From positions 124,001 through 188,000 of the forward strand of contig DHQL01000011.1 in the NCBI GenBank assembly GCA_002408085.1: a stretch of DNA of 64,000 nucleotides, written 5' to 3'. The notes under the pieces are model-generated. The model was given only the letters and a program-made list of their open reading frames with translations. It ran no database searches and was not told the DNA's origin. A program made the translations under genes and the position numbers. The DNA comes from Spirochaeta sp. UBA5339. GTDB lineage: Bacteria; Spirochaetota; Spirochaetia; DSM-2461. The stretch's first letter is position 1, and every line of letters starts with the position of its first letter. Below, piece by piece: positions 56,807 to 64,000 of this stretch.

Positions 56807-56833
56807 GTATGTTATTACATACCCAGAGTATGT
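56807..56833. promoter_or_regulatory. Overlapping TetR-type operators (three GTATGT half-sites)
   Basis: GTATGT (56807-56812), ACATAC (56817-56822) and GTATGT (56828-56833) form two overlapping inverted repeats with spacers of four and five bases. They lie just upstream of the TetR gene and probably bind two regulator dimers. Confidence 0.6.
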
Positions 56834-56916
56834 AATCTGCCATTCACTTGTCAAGCATGGAATCCTGATTCGGGGAAAATTCCTCTAAAAAACGCGGAAA
56901 TGGACGATTTTTCATC

Positions 56917-56928
56917 AAAAACGTTTTT
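56917..56928. promoter_or_regulatory. Palindromic operator candidate upstream of eda-kdgK
   Basis: AAAAACGTTTTT is a perfect 12-bp palindrome centred on CG, the form of LacI-family operators, with TCA/TGA flanks on either side. TTGAAA at 56928-56933 is a possible -35 that abuts it; the -10 is weak. LacI-type KdgR regulators are known for 2-keto-3-deoxygluconate genes. Confidence 0.38.
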
Positions 56929-57030
56929 TGAAACCCTGTTTCATTTTCTGAAAATATGGTATAAATGAGAACCATAAAATAAGAATCTAAATGACCTATA
57001 ATATCCATTAAGAAGAAAAAGGAGATTAGG

Positions 57031-57690
57031 ATGACTGATTATCAGAAGAAATGCAGCGACGTTGCCGACGCCCTGGGCCAGGTAAAGGTCGTTCCCGTCC
57101 TCGCCATCGAGAGCGTGGAAGACGGAGTAAAGATGTGCAAGGTCCTGAATGACTGCGGACTCAAGGCCGCGGAGATCACATTCAGAACCAAGGCTGCCGA
57201 AGGTATTATCAAGGAAGCCGCCGCGCAGTTCCCCGAGCTGGTACTGGGTGCCGGAACCATCCTCAACAAGGAAGACCTCCACAAGGCCTTCAACGCGGGA
57301 GCCAAATTTGCCGTTGCCCCCGGATTCAACCCCGTTGTCGTTGAAGAAGCGGTTAAGTCAGACTATCCCTTCTTCCCCGGATTCTGTACCCCCAGTGAAC
57401 TGGAGCAGATCATGCAGTTCGGCATCAGAATGGTTAAATTCTTCCCTGCAGAAGCCATGGGCGGTACAAAAATGCTGGCCAACTTTATTGGACCCTACAA
57501 GCATATGGGAATCAGAGTCATGCCCACCGGCGGTGTAAATACCGGCAACCTGGGTGACTACCTCTCCATTCCCCAGATTCCCTGTGCCGGCGGTACATGG
57601 GTAGGTAAGGCTGCGGACATCGAAGCCGGAGAGTGGGACAAGATCACAGGAATCGTAAAAGACGCTGTAGAACTGGCTTCCAAATACTAA
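57031..57690 (+). CDS. eda: KDPG/KHG aldolase
   Basis: This 219-aa enzyme cleaves 2-keto-3-deoxy-6-phosphogluconate to pyruvate and glyceraldehyde-3-phosphate. Catalytic Glu48 (EITFRT) and the Schiff-base lysine K136 (VKFFPAE) are present, along with the phosphate loop PTGGVN. AGGAG lies seven bases before the ATG. With kdgK 96 bases downstream it completes the last two steps of sugar-acid (uronate/KDG) catabolism. No dehydratase of the Entner-Doudoroff route is in the window. Confidence 0.96.
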   Translation: MTDYQKKCSDVADALGQVKVVPVLAIESVEDGVKMCKVLNDCGLKAAEITFRTKAAEGIIKEAAAQFPELVLGAGTILNKEDLHKAFNAGAKFAVAPGFNPVVVEEAVKSDYPFFPGFCTPSELEQIMQFGIRMVKFFPAEAMGGTKMLANFIGPYKHMGIRVMPTGGVNTGNLGDYLSIPQIPCAGGTWVGKAADIEAGEWDKITGIVKDAVELASKY

Positions 57691-57711
57691 AATATCCGTC
57701 TCTGCTGCCCT

Positions 57712-57758
57712 CCTGGTGCGATGCACCAGGGAAGAGACCCGGCCGGTTCGCTCCGGCC
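57712..57758 (+). other. Double hairpin between eda and kdgK
   Basis: CCTGGTGC/GCACCAGG (57712-57730, loop GAT) is followed by GGCCGG/CCGGCC (57741-57758, loop TTCGCT). There is no T-run, so it is more likely an mRNA-stability or processing element inside the operon than a terminator. Confidence 0.55.
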
Positions 57759-57786
57759 CAATATCATTATTCAAGGAGATAAGAAA

Positions 57787-58884
57787 ATGTCCAAAATGAC
57801 AATAAGACCTGCAGAAGAGTGCAGATACGATATCGTTTCTCTGGGAGAAGTCATGCTTCGTCTTGATCCCGGCGAAGGGAGAATCCACACAACAAGACAG
57901 TTCCAGGCCTGGGAAGGCGGCGGAGAGTACAATGTGGCCAGAGGACTGCGCCGCTGCTTCGGCATGAGAGCCGCCGTTGTAACAGCCTTTGCCGACAACC
58001 CTGTGGGACGTCTTGTAGAAGACCTGATCCTCCAGGGCGGAGTTGATACCTCCTACATCAAGTGGGACAAGTACGACGGATGCGGAAGAGAGACCAGAAA
58101 CGGTCTGAACTTCACAGAAAGAGGATTCGGTATCAGAGGTGCCGTTGGATGCTCAGACAGAGGAAATACAGCAGTCAGCCAGCTCAAAGAGGGCGATATC
58201 GACTGGGAAGGACTTTTCAGCCAGGGTGTCAGATGGTTCCACACCGGAGGAATCTTCGCAGCCCTCTCCGAAACAACCCCTGGTGTTGTAATCGAAGCCA
58301 TGAAGGCCGCCAAGAAGTACGGCACCATCATCTCTTATGATCTGAACTACCGCCCCTCCCTCTGGAAGGCCATCGGCGGCGAAGCCAAGGCTCAGGAAGT
58401 TAACAGAGAGATCGCCAAATACGTTGATGTAATGATCGGAAACGAAGAGGACTTCACAGCCTGTCTCGGGTTCGAGGTTGAGGGTACCGACGACAACCTG
58501 ACCGATCTGGAAACAGAGAATTTCAAGAAGATGATCGGCAAGGCCGTGGCTGAGTTCCCCAACTTCAAGGCAACAGCAACCACCCTCCGCGGTGTGGTCA
58601 CAGCCACAGTCAACGACTGGGGCGCCATCTCCTGGTACGATGGCGAGATCTTCGAAGCACAGCACAGACCCGGCCTTGAGATCATGGACCGCGTCGGCGG
58701 CGGAGACAGCTTCGCCTCGGGTCTGATCTACGGATTTATGACCTACAACGACGCTGACAAGGCCGTTAACTACGGTGCGGCTCACGGAGCCCTTGCCATG
58801 ACAACTCCCGGAGACACCACAATGGCGTCACTGGCGGAAGTTGAGAAGATCGTAGGCGGCGGCGGAGCGAGAGTAGACCGCTAA
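57787..58884 (+). CDS. kdgK: 2-keto-3-deoxygluconate kinase (PfkB family)
   Basis: This 365-aa sugar kinase phosphorylates 2-keto-3-deoxygluconate to KDPG, the substrate of the upstream aldolase. PfkB marks are the substrate glycines GGGEYNVARGLRR near residue 40 and the C-terminal GGGDSFASGL with catalytic base D307. AAGGAG lies eight bases before the ATG at 57787; an in-frame ATG at 57721 lies in the intergenic hairpin and is rejected. A terminator follows. Confidence 0.93.
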   Translation: MSKMTIRPAEECRYDIVSLGEVMLRLDPGEGRIHTTRQFQAWEGGGEYNVARGLRRCFGMRAAVVTAFADNPVGRLVEDLILQGGVDTSYIKWDKYDGCGRETRNGLNFTERGFGIRGAVGCSDRGNTAVSQLKEGDIDWEGLFSQGVRWFHTGGIFAALSETTPGVVIEAMKAAKKYGTIISYDLNYRPSLWKAIGGEAKAQEVNREIAKYVDVMIGNEEDFTACLGFEVEGTDDNLTDLETENFKKMIGKAVAEFPNFKATATTLRGVVTATVNDWGAISWYDGEIFEAQHRPGLEIMDRVGGGDSFASGLIYGFMTYNDADKAVNYGAAHGALAMTTPGDTTMASLAEVEKIVGGGGARVDR

Positions 58885-58928
58885 GCATATCTGACCGGAC
58901 AGGTCAGTAAAGCATATTTGTATACAAG

Positions 58929-58963
58929 CCGGAAGTTCCTTGAGGGGGCTTCCGGTTTTTTTT
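58929..58963 (+). terminator. Terminator of eda-kdgK
   Basis: CCGGAAG (58929-58935) and CTTCCGG (58949-58955) form a 7-bp stem followed by eight Ts. Confidence 0.82.
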
Positions 58964-58981
58964 GAAGCATCATAGGCTTCA

Positions 58982-60730
58982 TCACCTGCAGCCACTTCCT
59001 GAACTGAAGCTCGGAAGCACCACGGAAGCAGGCTCTCCAATATGGTAGCCTTGAGAAAAATCCACTCCCAGGGAACTGACGCGATCAAAAACCTCCGGAG
59101 AGTAGACATACTCTGCAATGGTTGCCGTCCCCATCTCTTTACAGATAGATACAATCATCTTCACCAGGGCAAGAGAGTTCGGGTCGGTGCAGATCGACTT
59201 GATAAGAGCGCCGTCTATCTTCAGATAATCAAACTTCATTTTCAGGAGGAAGTCCATATTGGAATATCCCGAACCAAAGTCATCGATGGCGATCCTGGCC
59301 CCCAGTTCTCTGACCCCTTCGATAAACCCCGGAAGGGCGGGATGGTCTTCGACCCGTTCTGTTTCCAGAATTTCGAAGATAACCCGCGGTCCCATATTAT
59401 ACCGCTTCAATTCATTACAAATATGCTCTACGGTTTCCGGATTATCTATATCCTTGATGCAGATATTGATGGACAGATGGTCACGGGTATCAGCAAAATC
59501 AGCACAGGCCTTGGATATAAGACTTCTGGAAAAATAGGGATAGAGCCTTGTCTTTTTTGCGGTATCGATAAACTCATGGGGTCTGAGAACCCCCTCTCCA
59601 TCCCTGACCCGCATCAGGCATTCATACTTGCTTACAGATCCATCCTTGTTACACATGATGGGCTGGTAGTAGGGAATAATCAGATCCTGGATCAGGGCAT
59701 TGTTCAACTTGAAATAGAGCCTGATATTTTCTCTGTAGACTTCCTTCTTTTCTATACTTTTCTCATAAAAGTAGTAGGAGGCTCTTCTGGCTCTGGCCTC
59801 ATGGAGGGCCGCATTGCATCTGGCCAGAAGCCTTGAATCCCCAAAACTGATGCCCATGGTTATGGAAACGGGAATGTGTATTCCCTCCACAAAGAGCCCG
59901 CGGGAGAAGGCCAAAAGTATCTTCTGAACATAGGGTTCCACATTCAAGCTCTGTGCCTCTTTTTCAACAAGAAGCGCATACTCATCAGAATTAAGTTTAT
60001 AGACTCTTGTATGTTCGAGAGCTTCTTTGACCAGGGTGTTCCCGGTCATTCTGAGAAGACCGTCTCCGATCTCGTTTCCATAGACCGAATTGATCTCCTT
60101 GAAACGGTCGATATTGATCAGAATCAGCCAGCGGGCTTTCTGTATATTCAAATCCTTGATAAGGCTGTTTCTATTGGGCAGTTTTGTAAGATAGTCCCTG
60201 TAGACATGCTCCCTCAATTCACTGCTCCTTATCTCAGAAGCTTTCTCATAAACATAGGTCATACATGAAATTATACTAAACATAAAAAACAGATCCAGAT
60301 ACCTGTCCAGGGTAATCCCTGTGCTCAGAAGGTGGTCCCTGAAAAAGATAAAAGTCCCGAACATAATCAGCATAACAGAACCCGCAAAGGAGAGACCCCT
60401 CCACTTTCCCTGGGTATAGAACACAATGGGAGGCAGCACCAGAAGCCAGTAGAGACCCTTGTCATTGTTGGTGCCGATAAAAAGGAGTGAGATGATCTGA
60501 GTTGAACAGACAAAAAGCCCGATAAAAAAGGTATTGTCCCGCCGGTTGGTCTTCAGATAGTAGATGATGGAGGCAAGGAGGATGATTCCTGAGGCCAGAG
60601 ATATATAGGCAACAACCCGGTTCTGCCTTCCATTGAGGTTCAAATTGAAATAGTAAAAATCCAGAAGAACGCCGGAGAAAAAAAGGAAAAGTATCAGATA
60701 CTTTCTTCTGTCCGGCCTGGAATGAGCCAT
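58982..60730 (-). CDS. Membrane GGDEF-EAL protein, probably a c-di-GMP phosphodiesterase
   Basis: This is a 582-aa protein with about six transmembrane helices in the first 175 residues, a GGDEF-fold domain (about 185-320) and an EAL domain (about 330-575). The GGDEF signature is replaced by LNSDEY, so cyclase activity is unlikely. EAL catalytic motifs are kept: ECLMR in place of EAL, NICIKD, FEILETE, DDFGSGYSN, KIDGALIK, AEYV and QGYHIGEP. It should therefore hydrolyse c-di-GMP at the membrane. AAGG lies nine bases before the ATG. It stands alone between kdgK and the TRAP operon. A role for the degenerate GGDEF domain as a GTP sensor is possible. Confidence 0.92.
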   Translation of the reverse strand: MAHSRPDRRKYLILFLFFSGVLLDFYYFNLNLNGRQNRVVAYISLASGIILLASIIYYLKTNRRDNTFFIGLFVCSTQIISLLFIGTNNDKGLYWLLVLPPIVFYTQGKWRGLSFAGSVMLIMFGTFIFFRDHLLSTGITLDRYLDLFFMFSIISCMTYVYEKASEIRSSELREHVYRDYLTKLPNRNSLIKDLNIQKARWLILINIDRFKEINSVYGNEIGDGLLRMTGNTLVKEALEHTRVYKLNSDEYALLVEKEAQSLNVEPYVQKILLAFSRGLFVEGIHIPVSITMGISFGDSRLLARCNAALHEARARRASYYFYEKSIEKKEVYRENIRLYFKLNNALIQDLIIPYYQPIMCNKDGSVSKYECLMRVRDGEGVLRPHEFIDTAKKTRLYPYFSRSLISKACADFADTRDHLSINICIKDIDNPETVEHICNELKRYNMGPRVIFEILETERVEDHPALPGFIEGVRELGARIAIDDFGSGYSNMDFLLKMKFDYLKIDGALIKSICTDPNSLALVKMIVSICKEMGTATIAEYVYSPEVFDRVSSLGVDFSQGYHIGEPASVVLPSFSSGSGCR

Positions 60731-60892
60731 ATAAGTCTACCTTGTTATATCAATCTTTTTCAAAGTGTTTTTAAATAAACGAACCGTAAAATTCGCAGTA
60801 TTACAATAACAACTGTTCATCGATTTATCAAGAATAATAAAACTTAAATTGAAGGTATTCCTATATTCGTAAAAGGACATATTACCCTGCTG

Positions 60893-60922
60893 AAAAGGAC
60901 AGCCCGGATCACCGGACTGCCC
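60893..60922 (-). terminator. Terminator of the TRAP operon
   Basis: On the minus strand GGGCAGTCCGG, loop TGAT and CCGGGCTGTCC form an 11-bp stem with two wobbles, followed by TTTT, 27 bases past the dctM stop. Confidence 0.75.
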
Positions 60923-60949
60923 TGAAAAGGAATCAAGAAGAACGATTTA

Positions 60950-62251
60950 TTAAAACCCGAATGAGGCCAGTGCCTTGTCGGGAACCAGAAACATACTGAT
61001 GGGTTCAACAAAGGTGATCAGCAGCAGGGCAATGATCAATACCACCACATAGGGGATTACCGCATGAACCAGCTTTTCAAACTTGATATCTGCAATATTG
61101 CAGGCCACATAGAGATTGGAGCCAACAGGAGGAGTAATCATACCGATACCCATATTCACAATAAAGATAATACCCACAAGATAGGGATTCACACCAACCT
61201 GCATCATAATTGGCAGAAGAATGGGTGTCAGTAGAGCAATTGCTGCAGAGGACTGCATAAAGAACCCGGCAATAATCACAATCACATTAAACAGGAGAAG
61301 GATGATCACCCTGTTTGTCGTGATAGACAGAAGGGTGTCGGCAATTTCCTGGGGAATCTGCTCCCTTGTAAGAACATAACTGAAGGTCTTAACGGTGGCC
61401 ATGATAAGCATAATCACAGCTGCTGAAACAGCCGAATCGGTAATAACCCGGGGAACATCCCTGATCTTCAGGTCCTTGTAGATCACAAGTCCTACAATAA
61501 AACCATAAACTGCGGCAACGGCACCCGCTTCTGTGGGTGTAAAGATACCGGAGTAGATTCCTCCCAGGATAATAAAGGGCATTATAAGAGCCCATAGGCT
61601 GTCCAGAATAATATGAAACAGCTGATTGGGGGTCACATGGATCTTTACCCTGGGGATGTTGTTTTTCTTTGAGTATATGTAGGCCACACTCATCATGGAG
61701 AGACCCATGAGGATTCCAGGACCGATACCGGCCAGAAACAGGGTACTAACCGATGTTCCTGCAAGAACACTGTAGGTTACCATGGGGATACTGGGAGGTA
61801 TAACCTGCCCCACCGTACCCGCTGCAGCAACTGTTGCCGCAGTAAAGGACTTTTTATATCCGTTCTTCTCCATTTCAGGCACCATAATACCGCCGATTGC
61901 CGCTGTGGTTGCCGGACAGGACCCTGAGATGGCTGCGAAGATCATAGAAGAGCCCACCGACACCATGGCCAGTCCGCCTGTAAAGCGGCTGAAGAAAAGA
62001 TTCACAAACTCAACCAGCTTTTTGGAAAGCCCTCCTGCGGTCATCAGATTTCCTGCAAGAATGAAAAAGGGAATGGCCATAAGGGGAAAGGAATTTATTC
62101 CTCCGAACATTGTCTGAGCCACAATGACCAGGGGAGTATTCATCCCCAGAACCATGGCCAGAACTGCTGCAAAGCCGAGGCTGACTCCGATGGGCACGCT
62201 AAGAGCCATCAGAAAAAAGAAACTGAAAAATAGAATAAAAGTTGTACTCAT
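60950..62251 (-). CDS. dctM: TRAP transporter large membrane subunit (DctM)
   Basis: This is a 433-aa protein with about 12 helices, the substrate-translocating, sodium-driven subunit. Typical phrases are PLMAIPFFILAGNLM, SGSCPATTAAIGGIMVPEM and GIGMITPPVG. GAGGAA precedes the ATG. It follows dctQ by 35 bases and completes a DctPQM tripartite importer for a carboxylated compound such as a C4-dicarboxylate or sugar acid. Confidence 0.95.
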   Translation of the reverse strand: MSTTFILFFSFFFLMALSVPIGVSLGFAAVLAMVLGMNTPLVIVAQTMFGGINSFPLMAIPFFILAGNLMTAGGLSKKLVEFVNLFFSRFTGGLAMVSVGSSMIFAAISGSCPATTAAIGGIMVPEMEKNGYKKSFTAATVAAAGTVGQVIPPSIPMVTYSVLAGTSVSTLFLAGIGPGILMGLSMMSVAYIYSKKNNIPRVKIHVTPNQLFHIILDSLWALIMPFIILGGIYSGIFTPTEAGAVAAVYGFIVGLVIYKDLKIRDVPRVITDSAVSAAVIMLIMATVKTFSYVLTREQIPQEIADTLLSITTNRVIILLLFNVIVIIAGFFMQSSAAIALLTPILLPIMMQVGVNPYLVGIIFIVNMGIGMITPPVGSNLYVACNIADIKFEKLVHAVIPYVVVLIIALLLITFVEPISMFLVPDKALASFGF

Positions 62252-62286
62252 TTAATTAACTTCCTCATTTTTTAATAGAAAGAGAC

Positions 62287-62778
62287 CTATCCCTCTGCCC
62301 TGTCCTTCCGGCTCAGGGAGTAAACAGCCAGAAGTGCATACCAGAGCCCCATAAAAAAAGAGCCGATGATCATAATGGAGTAAACAAAGGCCATGGGAAT
62401 CTCCATAGCCGGAGATGTCTGGGTCATGAGTTTTGGCAGAAACAGGGTTGTGGAGTAAACAATAATAAAAAAGAAAACCGCCGATATGAGATTTGCTATA
62501 AACTCCAGTATTCTGCTTCCCAGTTCTGGGAGGGCGTTTTTAAGGGCGCTGACTCCAATGTGTTTTCCCCTCCTGGCCCCGACATATCCGGCTAAGAAAG
62601 TCATCCATATAAACATGAAGACAGACAGTTCTTCAGTCCAGGCGAGGGGAGAGTTGAAAACATAGCGGAACAGCACCTGAAGAAAAATGGCGAGAGTCAT
62701 TCCCCCCAGGGAGATGACGGTCAATCCGATAAATATTAAATCAATCTTCTTAAGGATGGCTTCAATCTTCTGATACAT
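62287..62778 (-). CDS. dctQ: TRAP transporter small membrane subunit (DctQ)
   Basis: This 163-aa protein has four helices and the usual DctQ pattern (LQVLFRYVFNSPLAWTEELS, given as FRYVFNSPLAWTEE; ARRGKHIGV). AGGAGG precedes the ATG. It pairs with DctM. Confidence 0.93.
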   Translation of the reverse strand: MYQKIEAILKKIDLIFIGLTVISLGGMTLAIFLQVLFRYVFNSPLAWTEELSVFMFIWMTFLAGYVGARRGKHIGVSALKNALPELGSRILEFIANLISAVFFFIIVYSTTLFLPKLMTQTSPAMEIPMAFVYSIMIIGSFFMGLWYALLAVYSLSRKDRAEG

Positions 62779-62848
62779 CCTGAAATCCTCCTGAATCCCG
62801 GATCTGATGCGGTTAACCGCCGCGGACCCGGGATATTCAATAATTTTT

Positions 62849-63829
62849 TTATCTGTTTGCGTTAATCACATCCAGCAGATCCTTATACTGGGGAAACGCT
62901 GCATAAACGGGAGCACAGGCTTCCTGAAATGCGGAAAGATCTTCCACAATATTCAGTGTAACACCTTCAGCATTTCTTACTGTGGTCATATTTGTCTCAT
63001 CCAGGTTTTTGGAGACAAGACGCTGATGATCACCGGCAGCCTTACCGGCTCTCAGAATGGCATCCTGCAGCTCAGGTGAAAAGGAGTTGAACTTGTCCAG
63101 ATCCATAATAAGGGGCTCAAAGGTATAGATATGCTTTGTTACAGAGTAGTAGGGACACACTTCAGTAAACTTGTTCTTGATGTTATTGGAGTCCGAGTTT
63201 TCAGCGGCATCCACAGTACCCAGCTGGAGGGCAGAGAAAACCTCTGAAACTGCCATGGGTGTTGGGATGGCACCGAGGGTCTGGAAGGTAGTCAGAAAAA
63301 CCTTACTTTCAGGAGTTCTGATTTTCAGACCTGCCAGGTCTGCGGGAGTTGCCACGGGACCTCTTGTACTTGTAATACTTCTGAATCCGTTATCCCACCA
63401 GCCGATGATTTTAAATCCCTTCTTTTCTGCTATTTCATTCAGTTTGGCTCCTGCAGGTCCATCTATGATCCTGAAAGCCTCATTTTTGTCTGCAAACATG
63501 AAAGGCAGATCAAGAACCCCGACTTCGGGAACAAAGTTTGAAAAGGCCATTGTGGACTCAAGGGCAATATCCAGAGTTCCAGCCTGAACATATTCAATTG
63601 CCTTCGAACCCGAAGCAATCTGAGAAGCTGGGAACACATCCACAGTGATCATACCATCACTATACTCCTCCAGAAGCTCAGCAAATCTTGTGGCTCCTGC
63701 ATGATAGGGATGATCAGTTGCACCAACATGGTTCAGTGAAAGGTTGGCCTTTCCATCACTCTGCCCTTCTGCAAAAGCAAAGAGGGCAGCAAACAGCATA
63801 ATGGAAACCATCATCATCTTCTTCAACAT
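62849..63829 (-). CDS. dctP: TRAP transporter substrate-binding protein (DctP)
   Basis: This is a 326-aa periplasmic protein with a signal peptide ending AFAEG. DctP family features: LSLNHVGATDHPYHAGATRFAELL given as HPYHAGATRFAELL, the carboxylate-binding arginine region KIRTPESKVF and the late GTVDAAENS segment. GGAGG lies five bases before the ATG at 63829; the ATG at 63841 contains that SD. The same 15-base stretch ATGGAGGATTTTATG precedes the CUT2 binding protein. The upstream fumarase/tartrate-dehydratase-like gene suggests a C4 hydroxy acid or sugar acid as substrate. Confidence 0.94.
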   Translation of the reverse strand: MLKKMMMVSIMLFAALFAFAEGQSDGKANLSLNHVGATDHPYHAGATRFAELLEEYSDGMITVDVFPASQIASGSKAIEYVQAGTLDIALESTMAFSNFVPEVGVLDLPFMFADKNEAFRIIDGPAGAKLNEIAEKKGFKIIGWWDNGFRSITSTRGPVATPADLAGLKIRTPESKVFLTTFQTLGAIPTPMAVSEVFSALQLGTVDAAENSDSNNIKNKFTEVCPYYSVTKHIYTFEPLIMDLDKFNSFSPELQDAILRAGKAAGDHQRLVSKNLDETNMTTVRNAEGVTLNIVEDLSAFQEACAPVYAAFPQYKDLLDVINANR

Positions 63830-63847
63830 AAAATCCTCCATTTTCTT

Positions 63848-63863
63848 AGGTATTACTATACCT
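63848..63863. promoter_or_regulatory. Inverted repeat between the dehydratase and dctP genes
   Basis: AGGTAT (63848-63853), spacer TACT and ATACCT (63858-63863). It could be an operator or a small mRNA hairpin; no promoter is clear beside it. Confidence 0.3.
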
Positions 63864-63868
63864 GATAA

Positions 63869-64000
63869 TCACTTGATAAATTTGACCTTCTCGATAATCT
63901 GTTCATACTGTTCATCTTTCTTTTTATTGAAGATGACTTTGTTTTTTTCAAAAAGGTTTTCTCCATGGGTATCGATAGAGACCACCAGGGGACCAAACTC
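63869..64000 (-). CDS. Fumarase/tartrate-dehydratase beta-subunit C-terminus (cut by window end)
   Basis: The last 43 codons of a gene run in from the right edge on the minus strand and stop with TGA at 63869-63871. The peptide begins EFGPLVVSIDTHGENLFE and ends KVKFIK. FGPLxVxIDxxGxxLxE is the C-terminal wording of the class I fumarase / L-tartrate dehydratase beta subunit family. It ends 39 bases before dctP, so the dehydratase and the TRAP importer are probably co-transcribed, giving uptake and dehydration of a hydroxy acid. Confidence 0.78.
   Translation of the reverse strand, partial: EFGPLVVSIDTHGENLFEKNKVIFNKKKDEQYEQIIEKVKFIK

Noticed and set aside
1..64000. tRNA, rRNA, CRISPR arrays, prophage, transposases
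   Set aside because: I looked for cloverleaf-like and rRNA-like stretches, regular repeats and integrase or transposase motifs and saw none; a covariance-model scan could not be run.

Overview
The window reads as a piece of chromosome from a diderm, probably anaerobic and free-living bacterium. Gene content fits a spirochaete of the Spirochaeta/Oceanispirochaeta type: very large hybrid kinases, chemotaxis, c-di-GMP enzymes, TRAP and CUT2 sugar uptake, a TetR-RND-LolA-barrel envelope cluster, and a single-chain biotin carboxylase-carboxyltransferase. The taxonomic call is inference; no rRNA or tRNA gene is present. The DNA is gene-dense, of moderate GC, with many ATGA-type stop/start overlaps and good Shine-Dalgarno (SD) sequences. 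No phage, IS element or CRISPR array was seen.

Layout. 1-3.1 kb: the end of a hybrid histidine kinase and a chemoreceptor with two complete zinc-binding CZB motifs outside the membrane. 3.2-6.6 kb: an APC amino-acid transporter, then amt-glnK behind a candidate sigma-54 promoter. 6.7-17 kb: a DUF4395 membrane protein, an FAD oxidoreductase, an 1831-residue biotin-dependent carboxylase and a four-part CoA-disulfide-reductase/rhodanese/TusA/DsrE fusion. 17-31.7 kb: a signalling block with a PAS kinase and response regulator, an iron alcohol dehydrogenase, an unrecognised 822-residue protein with a cNMP-binding-like N-terminus, an HD-GYP regulator, and a 2003-residue BvgS-like kinase. 31.9-37 kb: ssnA-ygfM-xdhD, in the same order as the E. 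coli cluster. 37.2-43.2 kb: lhr helicase, convergent with a fucU-asparaginase operon. 43.5-51.2 kb: a CUT2 sugar ABC operon that starts with its own YesN/YesM-like two-component system and includes a degenerate tandem ABC-ATPase pseudoenzyme. 51.2-56.8 kb: TetR, an RND exporter, a LolA-like protein and an outer-membrane barrel. 57-58.9 kb: eda-kdgK for 2-keto-3-deoxygluconate catabolism. 59-60.7 kb: a membrane GGDEF-EAL protein. 60.9-64 kb: a DctPQM TRAP transporter preceded by the last 43 codons of a fumarase/tartrate-dehydratase beta subunit.

How the genes fit together. The catabolic genes suggest life on plant- or algal-type sugars, sugar acids and purine- or amide-type nitrogen. Uptake is by CUT2 and TRAP systems, sugar acids are cleaved through KDPG aldolase, and nitrogen is scavenged through Amt/PII, asparaginase and the SsnA/XdhD pathway. 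Two kinase-regulator pairs, an HD-GYP and an EAL protein point to heavy use of phosphorelay and c-di-GMP control. The strongest candidates for something undescribed are the pseudo-ATPase in the sugar operon, the tandem extracytoplasmic CZB receptor and the cNMP-like 822-residue protein. The cysteine-less ferredoxin domain of XdhD is also striking but appears to be a family trait.
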